46,686 bases of DNA from Rhodovastum atsumiense (GTDB taxonomy: Bacteria > Pseudomonadota > Alphaproteobacteria > Acetobacterales > Acetobacteraceae), in NCBI GenBank assembly GCA_026225115.1, contig JAMFSE010000068.1, positions 1 through 46,686 of the forward strand, read 5' to 3'. Shown one piece after another: positions 1-8,945 of this stretch (its first letter is position 1; the number at the start of each line of letters is the position of its first letter). Made by a program: the position numbers and the translations under genes. The notes under the pieces are model-generated. The model ran no database searches, was not told the origin of the DNA, and worked only from the letters and a program-made list of their open reading frames with translations.

Positions 1-2
1 TT

Positions 3-158
3 ATTTTGCTGCATCAGGCAGGGTCATTGCGGCAGATCGCCGGGGTGCTGATGGTGATGGCCGCCAGTGCCGGTGCGGTGCTGCTGCCGGCTGCGGTGGT
101 GCAGCCGCGGGCGCGGCGTCAGGTTTTGGCGCCGGCCTGCCTAGGGAGTAAAAGCTAG
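3..158 (+). CDS. C-terminal end of a probable EamA/DMT-type membrane transporter (partial)
   Basis: An open frame enters from the left edge and stops at TAG 156-158, leaving about 51 residues. They read as one hydrophobic helix (IAGVLMVMAASAGAVLLPAA) preceded by HQAGSLRQ and followed by a short basic tail. A last helix introduced by a 'slrQiaGv..v.aAsaGav' pattern is common at the C-terminus of EamA/RhtA-like drug/metabolite transporters. The stop overlaps the end of the convergent glutathione transferase gene by four bases, so both genes appear to end here without a terminator between them. The family call rests on a single helix and is tentative. Confidence 0.5.
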   Translation: MLLHQAGSLRQIAGVLMVMAASAGAVLLPAAVVQPRARRQVLAPACLGSKS

Positions 159-1018
159 GGCTGCAGCTTATCCTGCGTGCGGGTTTCGAAATCGGAGGCG
201 GCATGGCGCTCGTGCAATTGGCTGGCGGGGTCGCCGGAGGTGCGGTTGACCATGCGGCCGCGCCGGACCGCCGGGCGCGCACCGATCTGCTTGGTCCAGC
301 GCTGCAGGTGCTTGTAATCCTGCACGGATAAAAACTCGGCGCCGTCGTAGAGCCAGCCTTGCGCCAGGCCGCCGTACCAGGGCCAGATGGCGATGTCGGC
401 GATGGTGTAGGTATTGCCGGCGATGAATTCGTTGTTGGCGAGCTGGCGGTCGAGCACGTCGAGCTGGCGTTTTACCTCCATTGCGAAACGGTCGATGGCA
501 TAGCCGATTTTGGTGGGGGCGTAGGCGTAGAAATGGCCGAAGCCGCCGCCGAGATAGGGCGCGCTGCCCATCTGCCAGAACAGCCAGGAGAGGCATTCGC
601 CGCGGGTATCGTCTTTGGGTAGAAAGGCGCCGAATTTTTCGGCGAGGTAGAGAATGATGGCGCCGGATTCGAAAACGCGGATCGGCTTCGGGCCGCTGCG
701 GTCCATCAAGGCCGGGATTTTCGAATTCGGATTTACGTCGACGAAGCCGCTGCCGAATTGATCGCCATCGCCGATTTTGATCAGCCAGGCGTCATATTCG
801 GCGTTGTGGCCGAGCGCCAGCAGTTCTTCGAGCAGGATGGTGACTTTCTGGCCGTTGGGCGTGGCGAGCGAATAGAGCTGCAGCGGATGCTGGCCGATGG
901 GCAGGGTTTTCTCATGTGTGGGGCCGGAGATGGGGCGGTTGATGTTGGCGAACTTGCCGCCGTTGGCCTGATCCCAGGTCCATACTTTGGGCGGGGTGTA
1001 ATCCGGTACATCGTTCAT
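155..1018 (-). CDS. yghU: Glutathione S-transferase, YghU-like disulfide-bond oxidoreductase
   Basis: Predicted 287-aa soluble cytosolic enzyme. The N-terminal extension before the thioredoxin fold (PDYTPPKVWTWD, then NINRPISGPTHEK) is characteristic of the YghU subgroup. The glutathione-binding fold follows (SLATPNGQKVTILLEELLALG, NSKIPALMD, FESGAIILYLAEKF), and then an all-alpha domain with ADIAIWPWYGGL. YghU-type enzymes reduce small organic disulfides and hydroperoxides using two glutathione molecules. The ATG at 1018 is preceded by GGAG, which supports this start. The gene is separated by 115 bases from the transglutaminase upstream, so it is probably not part of the injection-system operon. 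Confidence 0.92.
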   Translation of the reverse strand: MNDVPDYTPPKVWTWDQANGGKFANINRPISGPTHEKTLPIGQHPLQLYSLATPNGQKVTILLEELLALGHNAEYDAWLIKIGDGDQFGSGFVDVNPNSKIPALMDRSGPKPIRVFESGAIILYLAEKFGAFLPKDDTRGECLSWLFWQMGSAPYLGGGFGHFYAYAPTKIGYAIDRFAMEVKRQLDVLDRQLANNEFIAGNTYTIADIAIWPWYGGLAQGWLYDGAEFLSVQDYKHLQRWTKQIGARPAVRRGRMVNRTSGDPASQLHERHAASDFETRTQDKLQP

Positions 1019-1133
1019 CGGTCAATCTCCAAGGCAGGCAGCTTACGCGTAAAACATCGCCGCACAAAACGCCTGCACGTCACTGAGTAGCGCAGCGCTG
1101 CGACGCAAGACTGTGCGGCATGACTGGCTGAAC

Positions 1134-2000
1134 TTAGTAAACCGAGACTTCGACTTCCATACTGAGAAAATCCTCGGGCGCGCCGGCATAGCTGCCGGAG
1201 ACCGGGACCGCCTGTTTGATGTCCCGGGCGACGGCGATGGGGATGACGCTGAAATCGCCGACAGTGCGATTGGTGGGATCGAAGGTGACCCAGCCGGCGC
1301 CGGGCAAATAGATTTCCACCCAGGCGTGGGTGGAGCCGGTGCCGTTGGAGCCGACCATGCCGGTGTTGCGGTTGATGAGATAGCCGGAGGCGATGCGGGC
1401 GCCAAAGCCGAGCCAGCGCACCGCTTCGATCATCAGCACCGCGATGTCGCGGCAAGAGCCGCGCCGGAGGTCCAGCGTTTGCAGCGGCGATTGCGTGCCT
1501 TCGACCTCGCGCGCTTCATATTCCACCCAGCCAAGGATGGCGTCGTTGATGTCCTTCAGCAGCGCCAGCGTATTGGTGGGCGAGCTTCGGATGAAACCCT
1601 GCGCCCAGCGCGGCAGGCGGCCGGCGGGGTCGGTGAATTGCGGGATCAGCAAGGCGCCGAGATCGGAGATCTCGTCCAGCGCATAGGCGAAGGGGAAGGA
1701 GGCGGCGCTGTGGGCAATGTCGAATTGCGGGTAGGCGACCGCGTGGTGTTCGAGCGTCACCCGGCTTTCGATCCTCAGCCGGTCGGTGGGCTCGGTGAAA
1801 CTGGCGCTGGCGATGGCGTTGCCGAAGACGTCGTTCGCCCAGCTCAATGTGCCCGGCGGGGTGATGATCAGATCCATGGAGACGATCCGCAGATGGCGGC
1901 TTTCGCGCGGGCGCAGCTGCAGCCGGTGCACGCCCAGTTGCACGGGGCGGCGGTACAGATAGGTGGTGGAATGCCGGATGCTGAAACTTGCCATGCCCAT
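1134..2000 (-). CDS. Transglutaminase-like cysteine peptidase/transferase with N-terminal transglutaminase-associated domain
   Basis: Predicted 288 aa with no signal peptide. Residues 1-90 resemble the bacterial transglutaminase N-terminal domain (SIRHSTTYLYRRPVQLGVHRLQLRPRES begins it). Residues 140-245 form the transglutaminase core with the triad visible: Cys183 in RRGSCRDIA, His225 in STHAWVEI and Asp241 in VTFDPTN. The family includes amide-cleaving and crosslinking enzymes, and the substrate cannot be read from sequence. The start lies only 36 bases after the DUF4157 gene on the same strand, so it can be the last gene of the injection-system operon and is a cargo candidate. An alternative ATG two codons later (1994) is equally possible because no strong Shine-Dalgarno sequence decides it. 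Stand-alone housekeeping relatives exist, so linkage alone is not proof. Confidence 0.88.
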   Translation of the reverse strand: MGMASFSIRHSTTYLYRRPVQLGVHRLQLRPRESRHLRIVSMDLIITPPGTLSWANDVFGNAIASASFTEPTDRLRIESRVTLEHHAVAYPQFDIAHSAASFPFAYALDEISDLGALLIPQFTDPAGRLPRWAQGFIRSSPTNTLALLKDINDAILGWVEYEAREVEGTQSPLQTLDLRRGSCRDIAVLMIEAVRWLGFGARIASGYLINRNTGMVGSNGTGSTHAWVEIYLPGAGWVTFDPTNRTVGDFSVIPIAVARDIKQAVPVSGSYAGAPEDFLSMEVEVSVY

Positions 2001-2036
2001 ATATGGTGGCGAAGGGGCAAAGCGCCAGGCATGCGT

Positions 2037-3890
2037 TCAGGGGCCGGAGAAGGTGCCGGATATGCCGATGGTCGGGATCGGCTTGTTGCTGGTGGTGCCG
2101 CCGGCGCCAGGCGGGCCGATCGGATCGACGACGCCGATGCCGATCTTCAAGGTCGGCGTGGCTTTTTGCTTCTTGGCTTTGTCGATCTTGTCCATGGCAT
2201 CGGCGATGCCGGCAATGGCGGTGGCGACGGCGATGACCGCGGCGGGGCCGCTTTGCGCGGCGGGGGGTGCGGCCGGCGGGCCGCCGACGGGCTGGTTTGC
2301 ATCCGGCGGGTTCTGGGTGCCCATCAGCGAATTGATCGCCTGCTGCAGTTTTGCGCCATTGCTGTTCAGATCGTTCCAGACCGAGGAGGGTATCTGGTAT
2401 TTCACCTGCGGCTCGGTCAGCGTGACGTAGAGGCCGGTGGTGACCTTGCCGCGATGATCGGCGGATGGCGTGCCGTCGAGTGCTGAGGGGTTGTTGTCGA
2501 GCACCGAGGAGGTGTTGTCGAGATTGACCTCGGTGCCGACTTCAATTTTGAAACCCTTGCCGTTGTAGCCGACCGACAATCCAAATTTCAGCGGCGGCGT
2601 CGCTTTCGGCGCACCAGCCCCCGGGGCACCGGCGGCAGGCGTGCTGGATCCGGTCAGGCTGGACAGGCTGGTGACCTCTCCGGAGAGCCCGATTTCCACC
2701 CCCGGCATGCTGGGGATCGGTCTGAACTTCAGGCCGAGGCCGGGCGTGAAGGAGATTTTGCCTTCGACGAATTTCGATTTCAGCTCGATCGAGCTTGGGA
2801 TTTTCATGGCGAAGGACAGGTTCGGCGTCTGGATCTGGATGGTGGTGAATTTGCTGAAATCGAGCGGCGAACCGGCGGCGGGTTTTGCCGCTTGCGGCGC
2901 GGATTGTTGCGGTTCGCCTGGTTGCACCGGGGCCAAGGGCGGGGTGGGCATGATGGCGGGCGGCGTGGTCACGAGGGCAAGCGTGTCGACTGCGACCAGC
3001 TGGGTGGCGCCGTCCGTGCCTTTGGCGGATTCATTGAGGTCTGATGGTGTCTCCGAGATGCGGTCGGCGGGGATGCCGAGGGCGATCAGTGCCGCTTTGG
3101 CCGTGGCGGCGCGGGTGACGGCCGGGGCCATCAATACCTCCCTCGGGCTTCCGCCTTTGTCGAAAGAGGGCTTGGAGTCCCAGAAGGTGTTTACGAACAG
3201 CAGGGATTTTGGCGACTTGGCGAGCATGCGCTGGAAATCGGCGGCGAAGGCGATGAGCTTCGGGTTTTTGGCGGAAAGATCCTCGGCAGCGGCGAGATCG
3301 AGGACGCCGGGCTGCGCTGCCGCGGGGTCCGGATCGGTGTCGCGTTGGATTTTTGTGCCGCCGGCGTTTTGCTGCAGGACATGGGTAAGTTCATGGGCGA
3401 TCAGCTGCCGCCCCGAATCGCTGGCAGGTGCGTAGGCGCCTGGGGCGAAGACCAGATCCTGCCCGGCAGTGTAGGCGCGGGCGCCGATGTCCTGCGCCGA
3501 GCGTGCGGCCTCGGCATTGTGATGCACGCGGACGGCGGAGAAATCCGCGCCGAAACGGGGTTCGAAGTAATTGCGTGTGCCGGCGTCCAGAGGTTGCCCC
3601 GGCGATTGCAGCGTGGCGTTGACTGAAGCGGGCGCCGGCGCGCCATCGCTCGCCGCGGATAGGCTTGGCTGGATGGGTGTTTCGCCGGAGGTGGAACCCG
3701 GCATGCGCATGACGCGGTTGGCGAGCGCGTCGGCTTCGTGTTCGAGCGGATCGTCCGTGGCGCCGAGTTGAAGCTTGGTCTGCAGGCCGCGCAGACGGGC
3801 CTGATTGCCGAGGACCGGGGCTGGCGTGCGCGCGGGTTGCGTTGCCGCCGGTTGCTTCTGCGCGGGCTGCGGCGCCAGGCCGAAATTCAT
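2037..3890 (-). CDS. DUF4157 (eCIS core domain) protein with HELTH motif, OmpA-like segment and beta-rich C-terminus
   Basis: Predicted 617 aa. A Pro/Ala-rich N-terminus is followed by the DUF4157 domain at about residues 95-175 (FEPRFGADFSAVRVHHNAEA, then RQLIAHELTHVLQQ). The HELTH sequence at 166-170 is an HExxH zinc-peptidase-type motif. Residues about 200-310 resemble an OmpA-type domain (LVAVDTLALV near the end). The rest is beta-rich, Gly/Ser/Pro-rich and ends in PTIGISGTFSGP. DUF4157 proteins are a hallmark of extracellular contractile injection systems and have been proposed as cargo or cargo-maturation factors. No signal peptide or clear membrane helix is seen apart from an Ala-rich stretch near residues 550-565. 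The gene follows the DUF6519 gene by 7 bases. Domain identity is secure but function is not. Confidence 0.88.
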   Translation of the reverse strand: MNFGLAPQPAQKQPAATQPARTPAPVLGNQARLRGLQTKLQLGATDDPLEHEADALANRVMRMPGSTSGETPIQPSLSAASDGAPAPASVNATLQSPGQPLDAGTRNYFEPRFGADFSAVRVHHNAEAARSAQDIGARAYTAGQDLVFAPGAYAPASDSGRQLIAHELTHVLQQNAGGTKIQRDTDPDPAAAQPGVLDLAAAEDLSAKNPKLIAFAADFQRMLAKSPKSLLFVNTFWDSKPSFDKGGSPREVLMAPAVTRAATAKAALIALGIPADRISETPSDLNESAKGTDGATQLVAVDTLALVTTPPAIMPTPPLAPVQPGEPQQSAPQAAKPAAGSPLDFSKFTTIQIQTPNLSFAMKIPSSIELKSKFVEGKISFTPGLGLKFRPIPSMPGVEIGLSGEVTSLSSLTGSSTPAAGAPGAGAPKATPPLKFGLSVGYNGKGFKIEVGTEVNLDNTSSVLDNNPSALDGTPSADHRGKVTTGLYVTLTEPQVKYQIPSSVWNDLNSNGAKLQQAINSLMGTQNPPDANQPVGGPPAAPPAAQSGPAAVIAVATAIAGIADAMDKIDKAKKQKATPTLKIGIGVVDPIGPPGAGGTTSNKPIPTIGISGTFSGP

Positions 3891-3897
3891 CGCTTGC

Positions 3898-6684
3898 TTA
3901 CACCGTCACCGAATTCAAGAAATCCCAGCCGGTGGTGTCGAGCCCCGCCGGGCGGGCGGGCGCGATATATTCCGCGAATACCGCGACATTGCCCGCAGAT
4001 ACGATGCCGGTGCTGCCGGCGATCAGCATGAGCGAGAATCTGCCCGCTTTTTTATCCGGCTGCACCGCTTTCTGCCAGAACATATTGCCGGTCACCACCG
4101 CCCCTGTCGGGCCGACCAGGGTGCAGCAGCTGGTGGTGGCATCCGGCACCACCACGCGGTTGCTGGTGACCATGACGCTGCCGAGTTCATCGAAGGACAT
4201 GACCACCGCGATGCCGGCGGCGGGCGAGCTTCCGCCCAGGGTGATTTCATTGCCATCGAACCGGAGTGCCGGGGTGATGTCTTCCTCATAGGCTTCCGCC
4301 GTTACTGAAACCTTGTTGAGCTGGTCGAAGACTTTTGGATCGACCGTGAGGGCCGCAGGTTGATCCGTTTGGGTTTTTTCCGCCGCGACCTCCGCGGCCT
4401 TGTCGGTGTTGGCGGTGGCGATCGTGTTGTAGATGTTGAGCCCGCTGCTTGCGGCCTGATCCTTCAGCGCCCTTGTGGCGACGGCTGAGAGTTTTACCGT
4501 TTTGGCCGGCGTCAGCTTGGCGAAAATCGGCGTAATCTTGCTGATGTGATCGGCCAGAAAATCGGGCCGCATCGCCATATAGGCGGCATTCCCGAGTTGC
4601 ACGTTCATCCCAGCCCCCGATTGTTTCATTGCGTGAGCGGTGAAACCGGTGGCCGAGGTCATATCGACATCGGCGAAGATGAAGCCGCCCTGGCAATCGC
4701 GCAGGATGTTGCGGCTGCAATTGATCAGGCCGAGCTGGGCAATGCAGAATGTGGCAAGCGACAGGCCGCCCATTTCGTTGCCGGTGATCTCCCATAGATC
4801 CATGGAGGCGGAGTCCTGCGCACCGCTGTCCATCGCCACCACCGCATAGCTGAAGCCGGCGCCGGTGGCGATGATGACATTGTTGCGCAGCACGATCTGT
4901 TTCGCGGGACCCAGCGCCGCCACGGCGACGCCGAGGGTAACTTCCGACCGCGTCGCCAGACGCAGGGTGCAATCCTCGATCGTGACCTGGCTGGAGCTGT
5001 CGATCCTGATGCCGATCAGGCCTGAGAAGTTTTGCGGGTCAACCGTGCCCGTCGCGGGCTCGTTGCTCGCAAAATCGATGATGTTGAATCGCAGCTGCCG
5101 CAGGATGATGCGGTCCACCCCTTGCAGCGCCACCAGGCCCTGGTCGAAGCCGACAACATTCTGCACATTGTCCGCTGGTGCCGAACCCTCAATGATCACG
5201 TTCTGGCTGCAGCCTTCGATGGTGAGGCCGGCATTTTTCTCGGTGAGCAATAGCGGCGCCGGGAGTTTGTACGTGCCGGTGCGCAGGCTGAGAACGGCGG
5301 CGGCGCCGGCCAGGCTCTCCACCACCGCCTGCAGGCCGCCGAGGGCGGCAACGCCCGCCGGGTCGAGCGTCAGGCCGCAGCAGCCGCTGGCGTCAGATTT
5401 TGGCCAGGGCACGCGGCAATCGGCCAGCGTGCCGCCGGTCAGCACCGCGAGATCGGTGATCCATTGCCGCGGGCCGTCGGGCGGCTGCGGGGTCAGCGCG
5501 TAACGCTCGGGGTAAATGCTGGTTGGCGTGCTGGGGCGTACCGAGAAACGCCAGAACGGCCGGGCGGCCAGCAGCGGCAAGCCGTCCGGATTGACCGGCG
5601 GCAGGATGTTCATGGTGATGGTGACATTGATGCCGGAGACATTGTCGAGCGGGGTGACCTCGCCATCGATGAAGGGCACCTGCGCCTGCCAAAGCCGCAG
5701 GAAGAGCGGGGTTTTGGAGTCTTGGTAATCCGCGGGCAAAGCGTCGTTCAGGGTGACTGGATCGCCGGCGGCGACATAGCCGGAGGTGACGTAGGTGACA
5801 AACCCCTGCCCCGCCGCGATGTAATTGCCATTTTCAAGATCGAGTTCGGTCAGCAGGACTTCCACCCATTGGCCCGCCTGCGGCGCGTGCTCCTGGTCGA
5901 CCGGGAGCGTGGTCAGGTCGAGCGTGGTGGCATTGGTCGCGGTGGCGCGATACAGCAGCGAGGCGTTGTTCCAGCCCCAGAGCAGCGTGCCATTGCCGCC
6001 TTTCTGGCCGGAGCGTGGGATGTAGCCGGTGACGGTGACCCGCAGCATCTGGTTATCGGCGCCGAGATAGCCGCCGGCGGCCGCCGGGGTGCAGGGATCC
6101 TTGTTGGGCGGGCCTGGAACAAAGCCGGCCAGCAGCCGGGCGCGGGAATGCAGCTGCAGCCCGGCATCCACGGTGACGCCTTCGGCTTTCAGCTGGCCAA
6201 CCACCGATTCCCAGCCGCTGGCGCAGCTGGTGCCGTCGATTTTGACCGGCACAAAATTCTGCATCAGCCGGCTGCGGGCGGCGCTGTCCGGGCCGCCAAG
6301 TGCGACCTCGCGCAAGGCCTGATCCTCGACGGCGCACACACTCTGCTCGGTGAGCAGCATGGCGACGGCGAGATTCGGGATATCCTCGGTCGGGGTTTTG
6401 AGCGGGGGGAGCGGAAAATCAGCATCCAGCTCCAGCCGCCAGCCGCCGAGATAGAAAATCCCCTTGCGCAAGCCGTAACCGTTCGCATCGGTATAGACCA
6501 AAAAACCGTCGCCGAGCGCGCCGGTTGGGCCGATGATGTCGAGGGTCTCCAGGCGCAAAGCTTCACTGGCGAGAATCGCGGCCTCGTTATTATCCGCCTC
6601 CAGCGTGACCCGGCCCTGCTGGTAGATCAGCGAGCGGTACTGCCTTGTGGGATCATAGGTGATCCTTGCGATATCCGCGACCAT
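3898..6684 (-). CDS. DUF6519-type eCIS structural protein with right-handed beta-helix
   Basis: Predicted 928 aa. The N-terminus (RITYDPTRQYRSLIYQQGRV, then LEADNNEA) is the DUF6519 signature found in proteins of phage-tail-like injection clusters. From about residue 450 to 650 the sequence has regular short beta repeats of the parallel beta-helix kind (LTIEGCSQNVIIEG, GIRIDSSSQVTIEDCTLR, IVLRNNVIIATG), as in tail spikes. A helical insert lies at about 700-790 (KTVKLSAVATRALKDQAASS), followed by more beta repeats. A surface-exposed fibre or receptor-binding role at the baseplate periphery is likely but inferred. It sits between the gpI-like gene (29-base gap) and the DUF4157 gene. Confidence 0.8.
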   Translation of the reverse strand: MVADIARITYDPTRQYRSLIYQQGRVTLEADNNEAAILASEALRLETLDIIGPTGALGDGFLVYTDANGYGLRKGIFYLGGWRLELDADFPLPPLKTPTEDIPNLAVAMLLTEQSVCAVEDQALREVALGGPDSAARSRLMQNFVPVKIDGTSCASGWESVVGQLKAEGVTVDAGLQLHSRARLLAGFVPGPPNKDPCTPAAAGGYLGADNQMLRVTVTGYIPRSGQKGGNGTLLWGWNNASLLYRATATNATTLDLTTLPVDQEHAPQAGQWVEVLLTELDLENGNYIAAGQGFVTYVTSGYVAAGDPVTLNDALPADYQDSKTPLFLRLWQAQVPFIDGEVTPLDNVSGINVTITMNILPPVNPDGLPLLAARPFWRFSVRPSTPTSIYPERYALTPQPPDGPRQWITDLAVLTGGTLADCRVPWPKSDASGCCGLTLDPAGVAALGGLQAVVESLAGAAAVLSLRTGTYKLPAPLLLTEKNAGLTIEGCSQNVIIEGSAPADNVQNVVGFDQGLVALQGVDRIILRQLRFNIIDFASNEPATGTVDPQNFSGLIGIRIDSSSQVTIEDCTLRLATRSEVTLGVAVAALGPAKQIVLRNNVIIATGAGFSYAVVAMDSGAQDSASMDLWEITGNEMGGLSLATFCIAQLGLINCSRNILRDCQGGFIFADVDMTSATGFTAHAMKQSGAGMNVQLGNAAYMAMRPDFLADHISKITPIFAKLTPAKTVKLSAVATRALKDQAASSGLNIYNTIATANTDKAAEVAAEKTQTDQPAALTVDPKVFDQLNKVSVTAEAYEEDITPALRFDGNEITLGGSSPAAGIAVVMSFDELGSVMVTSNRVVVPDATTSCCTLVGPTGAVVTGNMFWQKAVQPDKKAGRFSLMLIAGSTGIVSAGNVAVFAEYIAPARPAGLDTTGWDFLNSVTV

Positions 6685-6713
6685 GTCAGTCTTCTCCGGT
6701 AAAAAATTTCATG

Positions 6714-8945
6714 TCAGTCAGCCTCGATCCAAACCGGGTAGACGCCGAGCGGGGCGTATTCCTCGAATTTTTGGACCAGTCCGCGTTTTTGCAGGGCCAC
6801 GCTCTCGCTTTGGAAAGCGCCGATCTCGGAGCCGTTTTCGGCACCGCCCAGAATGCTGTCACCAAGCCCGAGATCGATGATGGCGGCGTCCGCGAGGCGG
6901 GTCAGGCGGGCGTAGTCGGGATCGCCGAATGCGCGCGAGCGGAACAGCGGGCCGTGCGGGTTGATGTTGACCGAGCGGTAGGGGGCGTGCAGCGCGCTGC
7001 CAGTAGCGATCGCGCAGAAACGGATGCAGCCGGCCTGCGTGTCTTCGGCGATGGCGGGTTCGTCGAAAATGGTTTCGGCGGCGCTCATCTCATGGATCGC
7101 GCAGGGGCCGAGGATGGTGCAGCGGCTGAGCGAAATGGCGCCGAGCTGGGTTTGCAGCGCGTAGACCGGGCTTGTCCCATCCGGCAGCGATTGGATAATG
7201 CTGTCATTGGCGTTGAGCTGTTCGATAGCGCCGCCATTGCTGGTCTGGATCGGGCCGGTGATGCAGTGATCCAGGGTCAGCGTGGTGATGGCGGCCTGCA
7301 CGGACAGCAACGTGGACGTGAGGGCGAAGCCGTCGATGGCGGTGGCGCCGGCGGTGCCGGGATCTAGGGTGACGAATTGCAGGATGACACTGTCGAAACT
7401 GCCGGTGAGGGTGAGGTTGGCGCCTGCGAACCAGATGCCCTGGATGATGAGGCTGCCGCCCTCGCCCTGGATGGTCCAGTTGCTCCCGGCCGTGGTCCAG
7501 CGGATCAGCGGGCGCTGCTGGCCGATGATGGTGAAGGCCACGGTGTGCGCGCCGATGTCGAGCGAGGCGGTGGGGCCTGCATAGGTCAGCGTGTCTTGAA
7601 AGATGTAGCTGTTGTCGGCCATTATCGCACCCAGGTCGGTGCTGAATGCGGGGCCGCCGCCTTTGACCGGCTGGCTGGTTGCGGGGATGGGCGCAGCCTC
7701 GAGGAGGCTCAGCGGGTAGCCGCCGGCGCCCAGGGTGGACATCAACCCGTATTGATATTTCGTTATGATATCGAGGCCGGTCGGGATGCCGCCGATGAAG
7801 CTGAACATTCCGGTTTCCGGGTGGATGGTGAAACCGCTGTAGTCCAGCGGCGCCGGGGTGCCGGCATTGTCTTCGATGGCGAAAGCGGCGGGGTAGAGCT
7901 GGTCCGGATAGGCGTTCCACAGCACTTCGCGCACCGGGCCCGGGAGGTTCCACTCATTGGGGGAGACCCAGTCATCGCCGAAGCTGGCGGATTGGCGCGA
8001 CTCCGGCGAGAATAGCGGGATCTGCCGGCCGCTTGGATCGAAGGTGAAACATCCGGTTGCATTGGCGACCGGTGTTGCGCCGTTGATGGGAAAACTGTGC
8101 AGCCACCAGATGAACAGACCGAGATGCGGGATGTTCTGCCAGCCGAAGGACTGCACGCCGGCGCGCAAATCCGCTGTGTGGGCGAATTCGTCGAATGCGG
8201 TGTTGGTGCTGGCGGCGGCGAGCGGGTTGCGCAGATCGGCGAAGCCGCCGGCTTGGGTGCGGGAATTGACGCCGGCCAGGCCCTGAATGACTGCCGGGAC
8301 CAGTGCGCCGAGCGGGCTTTGGAAACCCCAGGTGACGGAACCGTCGGCGATGCCGGCGCCGGTGCCGGATGGGCCGGTGCCGGTGGTCGCGGAGATGCCG
8401 CCGGCGATGCAAAGATAGGCGTTGTTGCCGTTGCCGACGATTTCGCCCGGGGTGTAGGTGACGCCATTGGCCCAGAGATCGGCGTCGGCGGCGTAAGCGT
8501 TGCCGATCGGCGGGTCGAACTGGTGGCGGGTGCGGCCCATGCGGCGGAAAAATTCGACCGCGCGGGCGTCGCGGCCTGCGATGTCCGCAACCAGTTCTTC
8601 CAGCAGGCCGAGCGTGCCGGCGCGGCGGCGGTAGTAGATGGTTTTGGCGACATCGATGCGCTGGGCGCGGGCGTCCAGGCAGGAGACCAGGCGGGTGCCG
8701 AGCAAATCGCCGATATAGGGGATCACCCAATCGTCGCAGGTCTCGATGGACTGGTCTTCCCATAGCCGGTCGATGCTGCGGCGCAGGGTCGCGGTTTGCG
8801 CGCCGATGCGGTTCAACAATTCCTGCAGGGCGCCGGGCACGCCTGGGACGACGGCATCCTGGTTGCGATAAACCGCAGGCAGCAGCTGCCAGAGTTTGCT
8901 CTGGTACCAGTTGACGTAGAAATCATCCGCGCCGGTGTCAGCCAT
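6714..8945 (-). CDS. Phage tail protein I-like baseplate/fibre protein with embedded carbohydrate-binding-like module and beta-helix
   Basis: Predicted 743 aa. Residues 10-150 resemble the gpI-type baseplate family (LPAVYRNQD, TLRRSIDRLWEDQSIETCDDWVIPYIGDLLG begins it, then YYRRRAGTLGLLEELVADIAG). Residues 158-209 look like a small inserted module (WANGVTYTPGEIV, NAYLCIAGG, IADGSVTWGF) with the W...Y..G..V...Y.C pattern of phage-fibre carbohydrate-binding repeats. Residues about 440-660 contain beta-helix-like repeats (SLIIQGIWFAGANLTLTGSF). It overlaps the preceding baseplate gene by 8 bases and so is translationally coupled. It probably links the baseplate wedge to external fibres. The gpI part is more certain than the binding module. 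Confidence 0.85.
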   Translation of the reverse strand: MADTGADDFYVNWYQSKLWQLLPAVYRNQDAVVPGVPGALQELLNRIGAQTATLRRSIDRLWEDQSIETCDDWVIPYIGDLLGTRLVSCLDARAQRIDVAKTIYYRRRAGTLGLLEELVADIAGRDARAVEFFRRMGRTRHQFDPPIGNAYAADADLWANGVTYTPGEIVGNGNNAYLCIAGGISATTGTGPSGTGAGIADGSVTWGFQSPLGALVPAVIQGLAGVNSRTQAGGFADLRNPLAAASTNTAFDEFAHTADLRAGVQSFGWQNIPHLGLFIWWLHSFPINGATPVANATGCFTFDPSGRQIPLFSPESRQSASFGDDWVSPNEWNLPGPVREVLWNAYPDQLYPAAFAIEDNAGTPAPLDYSGFTIHPETGMFSFIGGIPTGLDIITKYQYGLMSTLGAGGYPLSLLEAAPIPATSQPVKGGGPAFSTDLGAIMADNSYIFQDTLTYAGPTASLDIGAHTVAFTIIGQQRPLIRWTTAGSNWTIQGEGGSLIIQGIWFAGANLTLTGSFDSVILQFVTLDPGTAGATAIDGFALTSTLLSVQAAITTLTLDHCITGPIQTSNGGAIEQLNANDSIIQSLPDGTSPVYALQTQLGAISLSRCTILGPCAIHEMSAAETIFDEPAIAEDTQAGCIRFCAIATGSALHAPYRSVNINPHGPLFRSRAFGDPDYARLTRLADAAIIDLGLGDSILGGAENGSEIGAFQSESVALQKRGLVQKFEEYAPLGVYPVWIEAD

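Noticed and set aside
1091-1102. CGCAGCGCTGCG palindrome between the transglutaminase and GST genes as a terminator
   Set aside because: A 12-base palindrome with no loop space and no adjacent T-run. Insufficient as an intrinsic terminator.
1113-2486. 457-codon plus-strand open frame, and similar long frames at 5464-6702, 8097-8765 and 12555-13277
   Set aside because: They lie antisense to well-supported eCIS genes and have low-complexity Gly/Arg/Ala/Asp composition typical of shadows in GC-rich DNA, with no recognisable domains.
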